Below are positions 34,810 to 44,476 of a stretch of DNA of 64,000 nucleotides, piece by piece (positions within the stretch are counted from its first letter, which is position 1; every line of letters starts with the position of its first letter). This DNA is from Asaia bogorensis_B (GTDB lineage Bacteria; Pseudomonadota; Alphaproteobacteria; Acetobacterales; Acetobacteraceae): NCBI RefSeq assembly GCF_900465315.1, contig NZ_UBIX01000009.1. One strand, written 5' to 3'. The notes under the pieces are model-generated. The model ran no database searches. It was not told the DNA's origin and was given only the letters and a program-made list of their open reading frames with translations. A program made the translations under genes and the position numbers.

Positions 34810-35217
34810 TTACTCGGCCGTTTCCTCTACCGCTTCTTCAGTCTCGCCTTCAGCGCCCGAATCATCACCCTGACGACGGTCGTCATGGTCCTGCTGGGCG
34901 CGGGCACGCTGCTGGTGACGCTCCTGGCGTTCCATCTGGCTCTGCTGCGCGGCCTGGGTCATCGCATTGAGAATACGGAAATAGTGCTCGGCGTGCTGAA
35001 AATAGGCTTCGGCGAGAATACGATCACCCGTGCCTGTCGCGTCGCGACCAAGCTGCAGATACTTCTCAAAAAGCTGCTGGGCCGTACCGCGCACACGCAT
35101 ATCAGGGCCATTGCTGTCGAACACGTGGTTACGGTTCAGGGGCGTCTGGCCATTTGAATGACGCGACCCGCCACCGCTCGGACGGTGGTGACGGCTTCTC
35201 ATACGTTTCATATTCAT
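34810..35217 (-). CDS. DUF4167-containing protein
   Basis: 135 residues. DUF4167 is an alphaproteobacterial family of unknown role, often found beside prmC and prfA, as here. The conserved core is residues 20-85: QTPLNRNHVFDSNGPDMRVRG, LFEKYLQLGRDA and AEAYFQHAEHYFRILNAM. The N-terminus is basic (MKRMRSRHHR) and the C-terminus a highly charged, Gln/Glu-rich low-complexity tail, which suggests binding to nucleic acid or ribosomes. The start may be the ATG at 35217 or two codons later. Confidence 0.85.
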   Translation of the reverse strand: MNMKRMRSRHHRPSGGGSRHSNGQTPLNRNHVFDSNGPDMRVRGTAQQLFEKYLQLGRDATGTGDRILAEAYFQHAEHYFRILNAMTQAAQQSQMERQERHQQRARAQQDHDDRRQGDDSGAEGETEEAVEETAE

Positions 35218-35496
35218 GGGTCTGCGTAGCACTTTCGTATTCGCAATCCCGACCCGGCAGAGCTCGGATACGGCGCGATTGCAGGGAATGAATGACCCTT
35301 GGTTTGTCTCTTGCAGGCCGGATTACAGGATCAGGCCCCTACTCCGCACAGCCTGATCACAAGGATCATTGCGAAATCGCGGAAAACGGTATGTTGTGCC
35401 GATGAATACACCGGTGAGCTTAACAGACCGATCAGCGCAAGCTAGCAAGTTTGGAGCACACTGCCAATGGTTTTTCCTGCAAGCCCGCGAGAGTAA

Positions 35497-36351
35497 TCAG
35501 ACATGCTCGAAGCAAAGAGCACGAATGATCCCGCCGAGGTCTCGCCTCGCCTCACGCAGCAATAGTCCCTGCTCTGCCCCAAGCGCCGTGACGTCATTCT
35601 CTTGTCCTTGCCCGATTTCCAGAACGAGCAACCCATCCGGTGCGAGATGGCGCGACATCTGAAGCATGATCGCCCGATAGGCCTCCAGCCCGTCATCGCC
35701 GCCCACCAAAGCGCGCACAGGCTCATGATCGCGCACCTCCGGCATCAATCCGGCAATATCGGCCGCTGGAATATAAGGCGGGTTGCTAAGGATGATATCG
35801 AAACGGCCCGTCAGTGCATCGGTCCAGCTCCCAGCCAGAAAGGCGCTACGTTGCACCAACCCGTTCCTGCTGGCGTTGCGCTGTGCCAAGGCGGCAGCGT
35901 CCGGTGACAGATCCACCCCGATGCCAAAAGAGGCCGTGTATTCACTCAGTGCCGCCAGAAGCAAACATCCTGTACCTGTGCCCAGGTCCAGCAAGTGCTG
36001 CGGCTTGTTCCGGTCGGGTCTCAAATCGAGCAAGGCCTCGATCAACGTCTCGCTATCACCGCGCGGGATGAGCGTATGGGGCGATACCTCCAGTGTCAGG
36101 TTCCAGAACCCGGTCTCTCCCTCGATCAGCGCCATCGGCACCCGTGCGCAACGGCGCATGACGCCCGATTCCAGCCTAACCATTGCGGAGGGCGGTACAA
36201 GGTCTCGTGTCAGGAGTGCGGAGGCGTCACAGGCAAGCGCCCAGCATACCAACCGACGCGCCTCCATCCGTGCTGCCTCGATCCCGGCGCTGTCCAGCCG
36301 CCTGGCGGTCTCGTCGAGAACTTGTTTGAGAGGGGATGGATTACCGCTCAC
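35497..36351 (-). CDS. prmC: Release factor glutamine methyltransferase
   Basis: 284 residues. PrmC methylates the Gln of the GGQ motif in release factors 1 and 2, raising termination efficiency. The SAM site is DLGTGTGCLLLA (from residue 122) and the catalytic NPPY motif is at 190-193. An N-terminal helical domain (residues 1-75) binds the release factor. Start is GTG 36351 with AGGAG seven bases ahead; no in-frame ATG fits. Its substrate RF1 is encoded just upstream (36852-37916), separated by an opposite-strand gene, an unusual break in a commonly contiguous prfA-prmC pair. Confidence 0.95.
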   Translation of the reverse strand: MSGNPSPLKQVLDETARRLDSAGIEAARMEARRLVCWALACDASALLTRDLVPPSAMVRLESGVMRRCARVPMALIEGETGFWNLTLEVSPHTLIPRGDSETLIEALLDLRPDRNKPQHLLDLGTGTGCLLLAALSEYTASFGIGVDLSPDAAALAQRNASRNGLVQRSAFLAGSWTDALTGRFDIILSNPPYIPAADIAGLMPEVRDHEPVRALVGGDDGLEAYRAIMLQMSRHLAPDGLLVLEIGQGQENDVTALGAEQGLLLREARRDLGGIIRALCFEHV

Positions 36352-36383
36352 TGCCTACTCCTGAAACGGCTTATGATACGGGG

Positions 36384-36824
36384 ATGAGAAAGATCATGCC
36401 CCTGATGACCGTCTTCGTCATGCTAAGCCCAACCGTCGCACTGGCCGAGAGCTTCACTGTTACCGATGACCGTGCGCCCATAGAGGTGTCTGAAGTTTCA
36501 CGCCTCTATATCGACGGGTCGCTTGCCGCGACCTTCCGCCTGGATGACAAGACGCCCAGCCTGACAAAAACAATCGAAATCCCTCTGGGCCGCGTCAATC
36601 ATGACTATGCCCTTTGCGGCCAGATCACGGTCATCAACGCCGAAGGACGATCTGAAATCCATCAGGTCAGCAGTCAGGGAACGCTTCATCACCCCGAGGG
36701 GCATCACCTGCTCGCTCTGGGCGATGAAAACTTCACCGATTTTTTCCTGCGCGAACCGAATGATCCCGAGATTGCCAAACATCACCCCGGTCACGCCGAT
36801 ATCTGCGCTTCGCCTGTAAGCTGA
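36384..36824 (+). CDS. Secreted protein of unknown function
   Basis: 146 residues starting at ATG 36384 (ACGGGG ahead). Residues 1-21 are a Sec signal peptide (MPLMTVFVMLSPTVALA), so the product is periplasmic. The mature part is beta-rich, with two cysteines (CGQI and ICAS) that may form a disulfide, and a His-rich patch (HHPEGHHLL, later KHHPGH) that could bind metal. No family recognised. It is divergent from prmC and convergent with prfA, splitting that pair. Confidence 0.6.
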   Translation: MRKIMPLMTVFVMLSPTVALAESFTVTDDRAPIEVSEVSRLYIDGSLAATFRLDDKTPSLTKTIEIPLGRVNHDYALCGQITVINAEGRSEIHQVSSQGTLHHPEGHHLLALGDENFTDFFLREPNDPEIAKHHPGHADICASPVS

Positions 36825-36851
36825 AGCTGCAACCAGCGTCACTCTTTTGGT

Positions 36852-37916
36852 TCAGTTGAGCCCTTCCGCCGCCAGAAGGGCTGTCTGCTCTTCCTGCGTC
36901 AAGGCATCAACAATCTCGTCAAACTCGCCCAGCATGACCCGGTCTATCTTGTGCAGGGTGAGGTTGATGCGATGATCCGTCACCCGGCCTTGGGGGAAAT
37001 TATAGGTCCGGATGCGCTCTGAGCGATCACCGGTGCCAACCTGGGATTTGCGATCGGCCGCACGGCTGGCATGAGCTTGGGCACGCTGCATTTCGTAAAG
37101 GCGCGCCCGAAGGATCTTCATGGCTTTGGCCTTGTTCTTGTGCTGGCTCTTCTCTTCCTGCATGGCCACCACAATACCGCTGGGCATGTGGGTGATACGC
37201 ACTGCGCTCTCGGTCTTGTTGACGTGCTGCCCACCCGCGCCTGAAGCGCGATAGACGTCGATACGCAGATCACCCTCATCAATAGCCACGTCCACCTCTT
37301 CCGCCTCGGGCATGATCGCCACAGTGACGGTGGAGGTATGGATACGGCCCTGGCTCTCCGTAGCCGGAACGCGCTGCACACGATGCACGCCGGACTCGTA
37401 TTTCAGGCGGGCAAATACCGATCGCCCCGAAATGGTAGCAACGCCTTCACGCAGGCCCGACAGGTCGCTCTCGTCATATTCCATGACCTCGAAACGCCAG
37501 CCATGCAGATCCGAAAACCGTTTATAGGCTCCGAAAAGCTCGGCCGCGAAAAGCGCCGCCTCGTCTCCACCCGCCGCCGGGCGAATTTCGAGAATGGCAC
37601 TGCGTTCATCAGCCTCGTCACGCGGCAGCAGCGCGAGCCGTACCTGCTGGTGCAGCCCCTCCAGCTGCCCCTCGATCTCCATGATCTCGCCTTGCGCAAG
37701 TTCACGCATCTCGGGATCGTCCAGCATGGCCTGAGCGTCCTTGTGGGCGCTTTCCGCACGACGATAAGCAAGGATGGATGACACGACGGGTTCGAGTTCG
37801 GCAAACTCGCGCGAGGCCCGCACGAATTCCTCACCCTGTACCTCACCGCTCGACATGAGGGCTTGCAGTTCATCCGACCGGGCGACGATACGCTCCAGCC
37901 TGTCATCCAGTGCCAC
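36852..37916 (-). CDS. prfA: Peptide chain release factor 1
   Basis: 354 residues. RF1 terminates translation at UAA and UAG. The GGQ catalytic motif is at 228-230 (SGAGGQHVNKTES) and the stop-codon recognition tripeptide, PAT, at 184-186, which fits the RF1 P-x-T pattern rather than the SPF of RF2. N-terminal helical domain and C-terminal HRINLTLHKID block are intact. Start ATG lies 2 bases after the hisS stop, so the two are co-transcribed. PrmC, which methylates its GGQ, is encoded downstream. Confidence 0.97.
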   Translation of the reverse strand: MALDDRLERIVARSDELQALMSSGEVQGEEFVRASREFAELEPVVSSILAYRRAESAHKDAQAMLDDPEMRELAQGEIMEIEGQLEGLHQQVRLALLPRDEADERSAILEIRPAAGGDEAALFAAELFGAYKRFSDLHGWRFEVMEYDESDLSGLREGVATISGRSVFARLKYESGVHRVQRVPATESQGRIHTSTVTVAIMPEAEEVDVAIDEGDLRIDVYRASGAGGQHVNKTESAVRITHMPSGIVVAMQEEKSQHKNKAKAMKILRARLYEMQRAQAHASRAADRKSQVGTGDRSERIRTYNFPQGRVTDHRINLTLHKIDRVMLGEFDEIVDALTQEEQTALLAAEGLN

Positions 37917-37918
37917 GA

Positions 37919-39163
37919 TTACTGTGCTTTCAGGAAATGATCCGCGAGGGCGTCGAGCGCAATCTCGGTCTGTTCACGCTTGCCCAGATCGCGCACGGTC
38001 ACGGCACCACGTGCCAGCTCGTCCTCGCCCACCAATACCATATGAGCCGCGCCAGACTTGACCACGCGTTCCATACGCTTCTTCAGTGAGGAACGGGTCT
38101 CGATCTCGGCAGCGAAACCGGCATTGCGAAGAATTTGCGCGGCTGTGATGGCGGCGGCAAGCGTTGCCTCACCGGTGGGGAGCACCGCGATAGGACGCGG
38201 CTGTACAGGGGCGGCATCGATAAGCAGCGCCAGACGTTCGATTCCGCCTGCCCAGCCGATAGCCGGTGTGGCAGGACCGCCCATCTGCGCGACCAGCCCC
38301 TCATAGCGCCCACCAGCCAGAACTGTGCCCTGGGCGCCCAGACGATCGGTGACGAACTCGAAGGCCGTATGGCTGTAATAATCGAGCCCGCGCACGATAT
38401 GCGGATTCTCGACAAACCCGACGCCAAACAGATCGAGCTTGCGACGCAGATCGTCCCAGAAAACGCGCGATGCCTCGTTCAGATAGGCGCCGAATTTCGG
38501 GGCGTCTTCAAGAAGCGCCCGATCCTGCGCTGATTTGCTGTCGAGTATACGCAGCGGATTGGCTTCAAGGCGGGCGCGGCTCTCATCCGAAAGCGCGCCC
38601 TCATGAGCCTTGAAATAGGCCACAAGGGCTTCTCGCCAGGCCTGCCGGCTATCAAGATCCCCCAGCGTATTGATTTCGAGCGTAACGGCATCGCCCAGAC
38701 CCAGCGCCTTGAGTATGGCGTGCGCCATAGCGATGGTTTCAGCATCCATCAGCGGATCAGTGGCGCCGAGAAGCTCGGCCCCTATCTGATGGAACTGGCG
38801 GAAGCGCCCCTTCTGCGGGCGCTCATAGCGAAACATCGGCCCATTATAAAAGACGCGCTGCGGCAGGGCCTGCGTCAGACCATTGGTCACGAAGGCACGG
38901 CAGATTGCCGCTGTACCCTCGGGGCGCAGGGTCAGGCTGTCGCCGCCGCGATCCTCGAAGGTGTACATTTCCTTGGTCACGACATCCGAGGTATCGCCCA
39001 GCGTGCGGGAAAACACGCGCGTATCCTCGAAAATCGGCGTCGACCACTCCTCGTAGCCATAGCGACGCGTGATCTCTCGCGCTGTATCCACCACATGGGC
39101 GTGGCGGCGCGCAGTATCACCAATCAGGTCATGCGTGCCGCGAACCGGCTGCAACTGGCTCAT
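37919..39163 (-). CDS. hisS: Histidyl-tRNA synthetase
   Basis: 414 residues, class II synthetase charging tRNA(His). Class II motif 2 is visible as MFRYERPQKGRFRQFHQIG; the histidine-specific LVGGRY-like block reads VLAGGRYEGLVAQMGG, and RGLDYYSHTAFEF is the HisA motif. The C-terminal anticodon-binding domain spans about 315-414. I chose ATG 39163 (QPVRGTHDL start, the family standard) over longer in-frame starts that run into ispG. It begins a few bases after the ispG stop and is followed by prfA within 2 bases. Confidence 0.96.
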   Translation of the reverse strand: MSQLQPVRGTHDLIGDTARRHAHVVDTAREITRRYGYEEWSTPIFEDTRVFSRTLGDTSDVVTKEMYTFEDRGGDSLTLRPEGTAAICRAFVTNGLTQALPQRVFYNGPMFRYERPQKGRFRQFHQIGAELLGATDPLMDAETIAMAHAILKALGLGDAVTLEINTLGDLDSRQAWREALVAYFKAHEGALSDESRARLEANPLRILDSKSAQDRALLEDAPKFGAYLNEASRVFWDDLRRKLDLFGVGFVENPHIVRGLDYYSHTAFEFVTDRLGAQGTVLAGGRYEGLVAQMGGPATPAIGWAGGIERLALLIDAAPVQPRPIAVLPTGEATLAAAITAAQILRNAGFAAEIETRSSLKKRMERVVKSGAAHMVLVGEDELARGAVTVRDLGKREQTEIALDALADHFLKAQ

Positions 39164-39167
39164 GATC

Positions 39168-40322
39168 TCAGGCGCCCGCCAGTGCGGCCTCGGCCTTTTC
39201 GGCCTCTTCCTGCGCGGCCTTTTCAGCTTCGATCTTGGCCACGCGCTCTTCCACGAGGTCAACGATATGCTCAATCATGTCCTGACCCTCGTTCAGGCGA
39301 TGATCCTGCTTGCCCGCCGAATAGACCATGTGACGGCCAGCGCCACCACCGGTCACGCCCAGATCGGTCATCAGAGCCTCACCGGGGCCGTTCACGACAC
39401 AGCCGATGATGGAGAGCGTCAGAGGCGTCTTGATGTGCTGCAAGCGGTCTTCGAGGGTCTGCACCGTCTCGACCACGTTGAAACCCTGACGCGCACAGGA
39501 CGGGCAGGAAATGATCTTCACACCACGATGGCGCAGGCCGAGCGACTTGAGAATATCCCAGCCAACAAGCACTTCCTCTTCCGGAGGTGCAGAAAGCGAG
39601 ACGCGCATCGTGTCACCCACGCCTGCCCAGAGCAGATTGCCCAGACCGATGGAGGATTTCACGGTACCTGCGCGCTTCGATCCGGCTTCCGTAATGCCGA
39701 TATGCAGCGGGTGATCGCAGACTTCGGCAAGCTGCTGATAGGCCGCAACCGCCATGAACACATCAGACGCCTTCACGCTGATCTTGAACTCATGAAAGTC
39801 ATGATCCTGAAGGATCTTGGCGTGCTCAAGCGCACTCTCAACCAGTGCGTCGGGGTTGGGCTCACCGTATTTCTCGAGAAGGTGCTTCTCAAGCGACCCG
39901 GCATTGACGCCGATACGGATGGAACAGCCATAGTCGCGTGCCGCATTCACGACTTCACGCACACGCTCGGCGCTACCGATATTACCCGGATTGATGCGCA
40001 GGCAGGCCGCTCCGGCCTTGGCTGCTTCAATCGCACGCTTATAATGGAAGTGAATATCCGCCACGATCGGCACGTTCACCTCACGCACGATCTCGGCCAG
40101 GGCTGCGGTGCTCTCCTCATCGGGGCACGACACACGAACAATGTCCACGCCTGCAATTTCCGACAGACGGATCTGCTCGATCGTCGCCTTGGCGTCCGAT
40201 GTGAGCGTGTTGGTCATTGTCTGGACCGATATCGGCGCATCACCGCCGACAGCGACCTTGCCAACATGAATCTGACGGGACTTGCGACGTTCGATATACT
40301 GGTAAGGGCGATATCCGCTCAT
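39168..40322 (-). CDS. ispG: 4-hydroxy-3-methylbut-2-enyl diphosphate synthase
   Basis: 384 residues. Penultimate enzyme of the MEP isoprenoid pathway, converting MEcPP to HMBPP with a 4Fe-4S cluster. The cluster ligands are C273, C276 (ISCPSCARQG) and C308 (IIGCVVNGPGEA), with E315 as the fourth ligand. The TIM-barrel start (PISVQTMTNT) is standard. The last 25 residues are an Ala/Glu-rich helix extension (EAEKAAQEEAEKAEAALAG) beyond the usual end, probably harmless. Upstream of hisS in the same minus-strand operon. Confidence 0.96.
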   Translation of the reverse strand: MSGYRPYQYIERRKSRQIHVGKVAVGGDAPISVQTMTNTLTSDAKATIEQIRLSEIAGVDIVRVSCPDEESTAALAEIVREVNVPIVADIHFHYKRAIEAAKAGAACLRINPGNIGSAERVREVVNAARDYGCSIRIGVNAGSLEKHLLEKYGEPNPDALVESALEHAKILQDHDFHEFKISVKASDVFMAVAAYQQLAEVCDHPLHIGITEAGSKRAGTVKSSIGLGNLLWAGVGDTMRVSLSAPPEEEVLVGWDILKSLGLRHRGVKIISCPSCARQGFNVVETVQTLEDRLQHIKTPLTLSIIGCVVNGPGEALMTDLGVTGGGAGRHMVYSAGKQDHRLNEGQDMIEHIVDLVEERVAKIEAEKAAQEEAEKAEAALAGA

Positions 40323-40586
40323 AATCTCGTCTCCGTATCGGTTGATGGACCCCAGTGGGCGGCGTCAACCGGGGGCTTCGCCGGAACCCTGTTCCAGAGC
40401 GCCGCCCCGTGTCTGTGTCATGTTGGCCAGAACAAGACGCCCTGTGGCATCGGCTTCTGCCCGTCTCCTGTGAGCACCATCCGCCTTTTGCGGCGTCAGG
40501 CCTCGTTAGTCGTCCATAGTCTTCTGCATCAACGCGCGTCGGGAAAGAAGCGAACTTCACGCCCGACAGGCATTGGTGGTGGTGCT

Positions 40587-41969
40587 TTAACGCGGCTGAG
40601 CCGTCTGTTCCAGTTGTCGTGCGTTGAGACGGTCAGTTTCCGACTCATGCGACGTGCTGGCGGGCGGGCTCGCGCGATGCACCGGTGCCGTAACCTTTGG
40701 GGTCGCGACAGTGTTTTTCAAGTCTGCCGGAGCACTGCCGGCATCGTTGCCATCAATGTGCGTTGCCGGGGCCACAGGCGCAGTGCTCGCAGCTGAACCA
40801 CTGCCGTCCTGACCCAGTTGCCCATTACGGATCGCATCGGCCGTCACGACAAGATTACGCCGTACCGCCCCGACACGCCCAAGAGCGGATGTTGTGACAT
40901 CACCAGCTGAAAGCGTAAGGCCACCCGCATTGCCAAGCGTCATGTGATAAGGCCCGGCATCGGCGGGGCCCTGCCAGGTTTCACCGGATTTGAGAACCCG
41001 GCTGAACACGCTCGCGCCATTCCTGTCACGTATCGATACCCAGGCGTCCGCAGCGGCATGAAGCCCGATCATGTTGGCAGCCACACCGGAATTGGGCGCC
41101 GGAGCAGCACTCGGCAAAGGGACTGCGGTCGATGTAGCGTTCTGCGACAGGCTGCCCTGCCCTGTCGTGCCCTGATCGGGCACCGTCTGGGCATTTGCGT
41201 TCGACCCAGGACCGATCTGGCCCGGCACGGGAACAGAACCAGCCGAAGCAGGCTGCGTATTGGCGCCCGGGGCAGACGGCATTTGCCCTGTCACGGTTGC
41301 GTTGGAAACAGGGGGCTGGCCGTTCACCCCCTGCTGCACGCTATTACCGACGGGCGGTTGCGCCATGGTGGCTGAGGGTGCTGTTGGCTCAGCGCCTGTC
41401 ATCCGGGATGACGAAGTCTGGGGCGACGGCGCGAGCCCCTGCTCGGGCATGACCGCCGCAATCTGCGGCGACGTCGTACCATGCTGCGTCACACCGGGCA
41501 TGATCTCTGCCACAGGTGGCATCTGATGCGTGGGCGCGGGCTCCGAGCCGAAGAAATGGTAATAGCCGATATAGGTGCCAACCAGAACGGCCAGTCCTGC
41601 CCCCACCCAGAGACCCACAGGCACCCCGCGCTCCGAGACGGGCTCGGGAAAACTCAATTCGGTCTTGCGGTCAAAAGCACCGCGGGTGTCGTGGCGAAAC
41701 CGTGCAACGGCCTGATCGGGGTCCATGCCCACGGCCTGGGCGTAGGTCCTCAGGAAGCCTAGGGCGTAGGCGCTGCCCGGGAATACCGCCATGTTCCCTT
41801 CTTCGAGGGCCAGCAGATAACTCTCGCGGATACGCAACCACCCGGCCACGTCAGGCAGAGCCCATCCGAGCTCCTCACGTCGGGCGCGCAGATCGACCCC
41901 GACGCCGCGTGCCCCCTCACCCGCGCTGCCCTGCCATCCGGGAATACGGTCTGTGGTCTTATCTGGCAT
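40587..41969 (-). CDS. RodZ-like helix-turn-helix membrane protein
   Basis: 460 residues. The N-terminal HTH domain (VDLRARREELGWALPDVAGWL to FLRTYAQAVGMD, residues 25-85) and a single membrane helix at about 118-137 (VGLWVGAGLAVLVGTYIGYY) give the RodZ layout: cytoplasmic HTH that binds MreB, one helix, and a periplasmic part. Residues 145-290 are a Pro/Thr/Gln/Ala-rich linker; 295-385 form a DUF4115-type beta domain (ADAWVSIRDRNGASVFSRVL). RodZ helps organise the elongasome and rod shape. The long low-complexity linker and a second one at the C-terminus are longer than in E. coli. It sits between the nitronate monooxygenase and ispG, a typical alphaproteobacterial site. Confidence 0.85.
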   Translation of the reverse strand: MPDKTTDRIPGWQGSAGEGARGVGVDLRARREELGWALPDVAGWLRIRESYLLALEEGNMAVFPGSAYALGFLRTYAQAVGMDPDQAVARFRHDTRGAFDRKTELSFPEPVSERGVPVGLWVGAGLAVLVGTYIGYYHFFGSEPAPTHQMPPVAEIMPGVTQHGTTSPQIAAVMPEQGLAPSPQTSSSRMTGAEPTAPSATMAQPPVGNSVQQGVNGQPPVSNATVTGQMPSAPGANTQPASAGSVPVPGQIGPGSNANAQTVPDQGTTGQGSLSQNATSTAVPLPSAAPAPNSGVAANMIGLHAAADAWVSIRDRNGASVFSRVLKSGETWQGPADAGPYHMTLGNAGGLTLSAGDVTTSALGRVGAVRRNLVVTADAIRNGQLGQDGSGSAASTAPVAPATHIDGNDAGSAPADLKNTVATPKVTAPVHRASPPASTSHESETDRLNARQLEQTAQPR

Positions 41970-41971
41970 GA

Positions 41972-43060
41972 TTACCCGACTGCAAACTCTGAGGGCGCAG
42001 GATGCCCTGTACGGGCGTCTCTTGCAACCAGCGCGTCAACCGCCTGCTCAACCAGATCATGCAGAATCTCGGCAACCGGGCGAATGGCCTTGACCATGCC
42101 AACGGACTGCCCGGCCATCACCGAGCCTTCCTCCACATCGCCTTCGATCACGGCGCGGCGCAGCGCACCGGCCCAGAAGTGCTCGATTTCAAGCTGGGCT
42201 TCTTCCTTGGTCAGTTCGCCCGAGGTGAACCGGCCCAGCGTCGCCGCCTGATGGGCCATGAAGCGGCGCGTGCCAGCATTATTCAGCCCGCGCACCGGAA
42301 TGACCGGAAAGCGTTCATCGATCTGGTTGGACGTTACGGCATCACGTGCCGCCGCTCGCACAAAGGCCTTCTTGAAGGCCTCATGCGCGATGCTCTCGCT
42401 GCTGGCAGCAAAAAGCGTACCCAGCTGCGCACCGGATGCGCCCTGCTCCAGATAACCCAGAACGGCATCCCCGCGCGCCAGGCCACCTGCGACGAAAACC
42501 GGCACGTCATGGATATGGGGCAGGATTTCCTGAGCCAGAACATTCAGGGACACCGGCCCGACATGACCGCCCGCCTCTGAACCCTCAATGACCAGCGCCT
42601 CGATCCCCTGCTTGACCAGACGCTTGCCCAGCGCCAGAGCCGGCGCAAAACCGATTGCCCGTGCACCACCATCACGCACCTGCTTGATGGTGGCCCCGCT
42701 CGGCACGCCACCAGCCAGCACGACATGCCCGACCTTCGCAGCGATGCAAACATCGACCAGCTTGTCGAGCTCAGGGTGCATCGTGATGAGGTTCACGCCA
42801 AACGGCTTGTCTGTCAGAGCCTGCGTAGCCGCAATTTCTTCGGCCAGACGGTCGGGCGTCATGGCCCCGCAGGCAATCACGCCAAACCCGCCAGCATTGG
42901 AAATGGCCGAAACGAGATTGCGCTCACTCACCCAGGACATCGCACCGCCCAGAATGGCGGTTGGTGTGCCAAGGAACTGGCAACCCGGGGCCCAGAGCCG
43001 GTCAAGCGTGGCGCGGGCCTTCTGGCGGGCTGGATTGATGCTGGTGTCGGTCATGCTCAT
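41972..43060 (-). CDS. Nitronate monooxygenase family flavoprotein
   Basis: 362 residues. FMN-dependent TIM-barrel of the nitronate monooxygenase (2-nitropropane dioxygenase) family, which oxidises alkyl nitronates. Seen: ILGGAMSWVSERNLVSAISN at the start, the GVNLITMHP strand, IEGSEAGGHVGP with the family's catalytic-type His near residue 165, and VFVAGGLARGDAVLGYLEQG, the phosphate-binding loop for FMN. Some relatives act as enoyl-ACP reductases (FabK type), so the substrate is not certain. Start ATG overlaps the lysC stop by ATGA, so expression is coupled with aspartate kinase; the two have no evident metabolic link. Confidence 0.85.
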   Translation of the reverse strand: MSMTDTSINPARQKARATLDRLWAPGCQFLGTPTAILGGAMSWVSERNLVSAISNAGGFGVIACGAMTPDRLAEEIAATQALTDKPFGVNLITMHPELDKLVDVCIAAKVGHVVLAGGVPSGATIKQVRDGGARAIGFAPALALGKRLVKQGIEALVIEGSEAGGHVGPVSLNVLAQEILPHIHDVPVFVAGGLARGDAVLGYLEQGASGAQLGTLFAASSESIAHEAFKKAFVRAAARDAVTSNQIDERFPVIPVRGLNNAGTRRFMAHQAATLGRFTSGELTKEEAQLEIEHFWAGALRRAVIEGDVEEGSVMAGQSVGMVKAIRPVAEILHDLVEQAVDALVARDARTGHPAPSEFAVG

Positions 43061-44304
43061 TCCCCGTCCAGACCATACGCCGTGTGGAGGGCGCGCATGG
43101 CGAGTTCCATATATTCGGCGTCGATCAGCACAGAGATCTTGATTTCGCTGGTGGAGATGACCTGCACGTTGATCCCGCGATCAGCGAGGGTCTGGAACAT
43201 GGTGCTGGCCATACCCGAATGTGAGCGCATGCCGATGCCGACGACGCTGATCTTGACGACGTCATTGGCTGTATGGATCTCGCCATACTGGATGTCGGCC
43301 CGTGCGGCCTCAAGCGCGGCGAGCGCGCGCGCCTGATCGCCCTTGGGCACGGTGAAGGTCATGTTGGTCGAGCCGTCAGAGCCAACGCTCTGCACGATCA
43401 TGTCAACATTCACCCGCGCCTCGGTCAACGGGCTGAAAATGGCAGCGGCGATACCCGGACGGTCCGGGATTCGGCTCACCGAGATCTTTGCCTCGTCCAG
43501 AGAATAGGCGATCCCCGTGACCAGTTCCTTTTCCATCATCTCGTCCTCATCCACCACCAGCGATCCCGAGAGCTCCGTCTCGGGTTCAAAACTCGACAAC
43601 ACGCGCACGCGCACTTTTTCTTTCATGGCCAGCCCGACAGAGCGGGTCTGGAGTACCTTGGCCCCTACCGAAGCGAGCTCAAGCATCTCCTCAAAGGTGA
43701 TGCGATCCAGCTTTTTGGCCTTTTTCACGATACGCGGGTCGGTGGTGTAGATACCATCGACATCGGTATAGATATCACAGCGATTAGCCTTGATGGCAGC
43801 CGCCACAGCCACCGCCGAGGTGTCAGAGCCACCCCGACCCAGCGTGCTGATCCGCTCGCCCGGCGCGACGCCCTGAAACCCGGCAATGACCGGCACTTCA
43901 CCCTGCTCCATGCAGGCAATCAGCGCAGCGCCTTCAACATCGCCAATACGCGCCTTGCCGTGGGCATCATCAGTGCGGAAGGGAATCTGCCAACCTTGCC
44001 ACGACCGTGCTGGCACACCGAGCGCCTGTAGCGCGATGGCTGTCAGCCCACTCGTGACCTGCTCGCCACTGGCCACCACAGCATCATATTCACGTGCATC
44101 GGCCATTGGATCGAGCGCACTGACATAACCGACCATCTGGTTGGTCACGCCAGCCATGGCCGAAACCACGACGGCAACCTGATGGCCTTTTTCCCGTTCC
44201 TTGCGCACACGCTCGGCGACCGCGCGAATACGATCGAGATCGGCCACTGAGGTTCCGCCGAACTTCATGACGATCCGGGTTGGGCACTGGTCTGAAGACG
44301 TCAT
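43057..44304 (-). CDS. lysC: Aspartate kinase
   Basis: 415 residues. First step from aspartate to Lys, Thr, Met and diaminopimelate. The kinase domain opens with IVMKFGGTSVADLDRI; GRGGSDTSAVAVAAA is the ATP/aspartate site. Two ACT domains (about 265-335 and 345-410; PDRPGIAAAIFSPL and GMRSHSGMASTMFQTL) are the usual allosteric sites for Lys/Thr feedback. Length fits the monofunctional alpha-subunit type; an internal start for a beta subunit is possible but not shown. First gene of the minus-strand operon, divergent from ubiG. Confidence 0.96.
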   Translation of the reverse strand: MTSSDQCPTRIVMKFGGTSVADLDRIRAVAERVRKEREKGHQVAVVVSAMAGVTNQMVGYVSALDPMADAREYDAVVASGEQVTSGLTAIALQALGVPARSWQGWQIPFRTDDAHGKARIGDVEGAALIACMEQGEVPVIAGFQGVAPGERISTLGRGGSDTSAVAVAAAIKANRCDIYTDVDGIYTTDPRIVKKAKKLDRITFEEMLELASVGAKVLQTRSVGLAMKEKVRVRVLSSFEPETELSGSLVVDEDEMMEKELVTGIAYSLDEAKISVSRIPDRPGIAAAIFSPLTEARVNVDMIVQSVGSDGSTNMTFTVPKGDQARALAALEAARADIQYGEIHTANDVVKISVVGIGMRSHSGMASTMFQTLADRGINVQVISTSEIKISVLIDAEYMELAMRALHTAYGLDGE

Positions 44305-44476
44305 AATTGTGCACCTGGCTCCGTACGTAGCAGAAAGCGTTCAATCACAGCGTGCCGGGAACGGATTTTCCAGCCTGCGATGTTGCGCAAGGAAAGGCGG
44401 GTCACATACTAAGTCCAGATCGCGCCGTCCAGATACTCTGGAACAACGGACCCATTTCTGTATGCCTGGAAACAAC

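Noticed and set aside
36336..36383. Upstream start for the secreted protein between prmC and prfA
   Set aside because: It would place 16 polar residues before the signal peptide; ATG 36384 gives a normal one.
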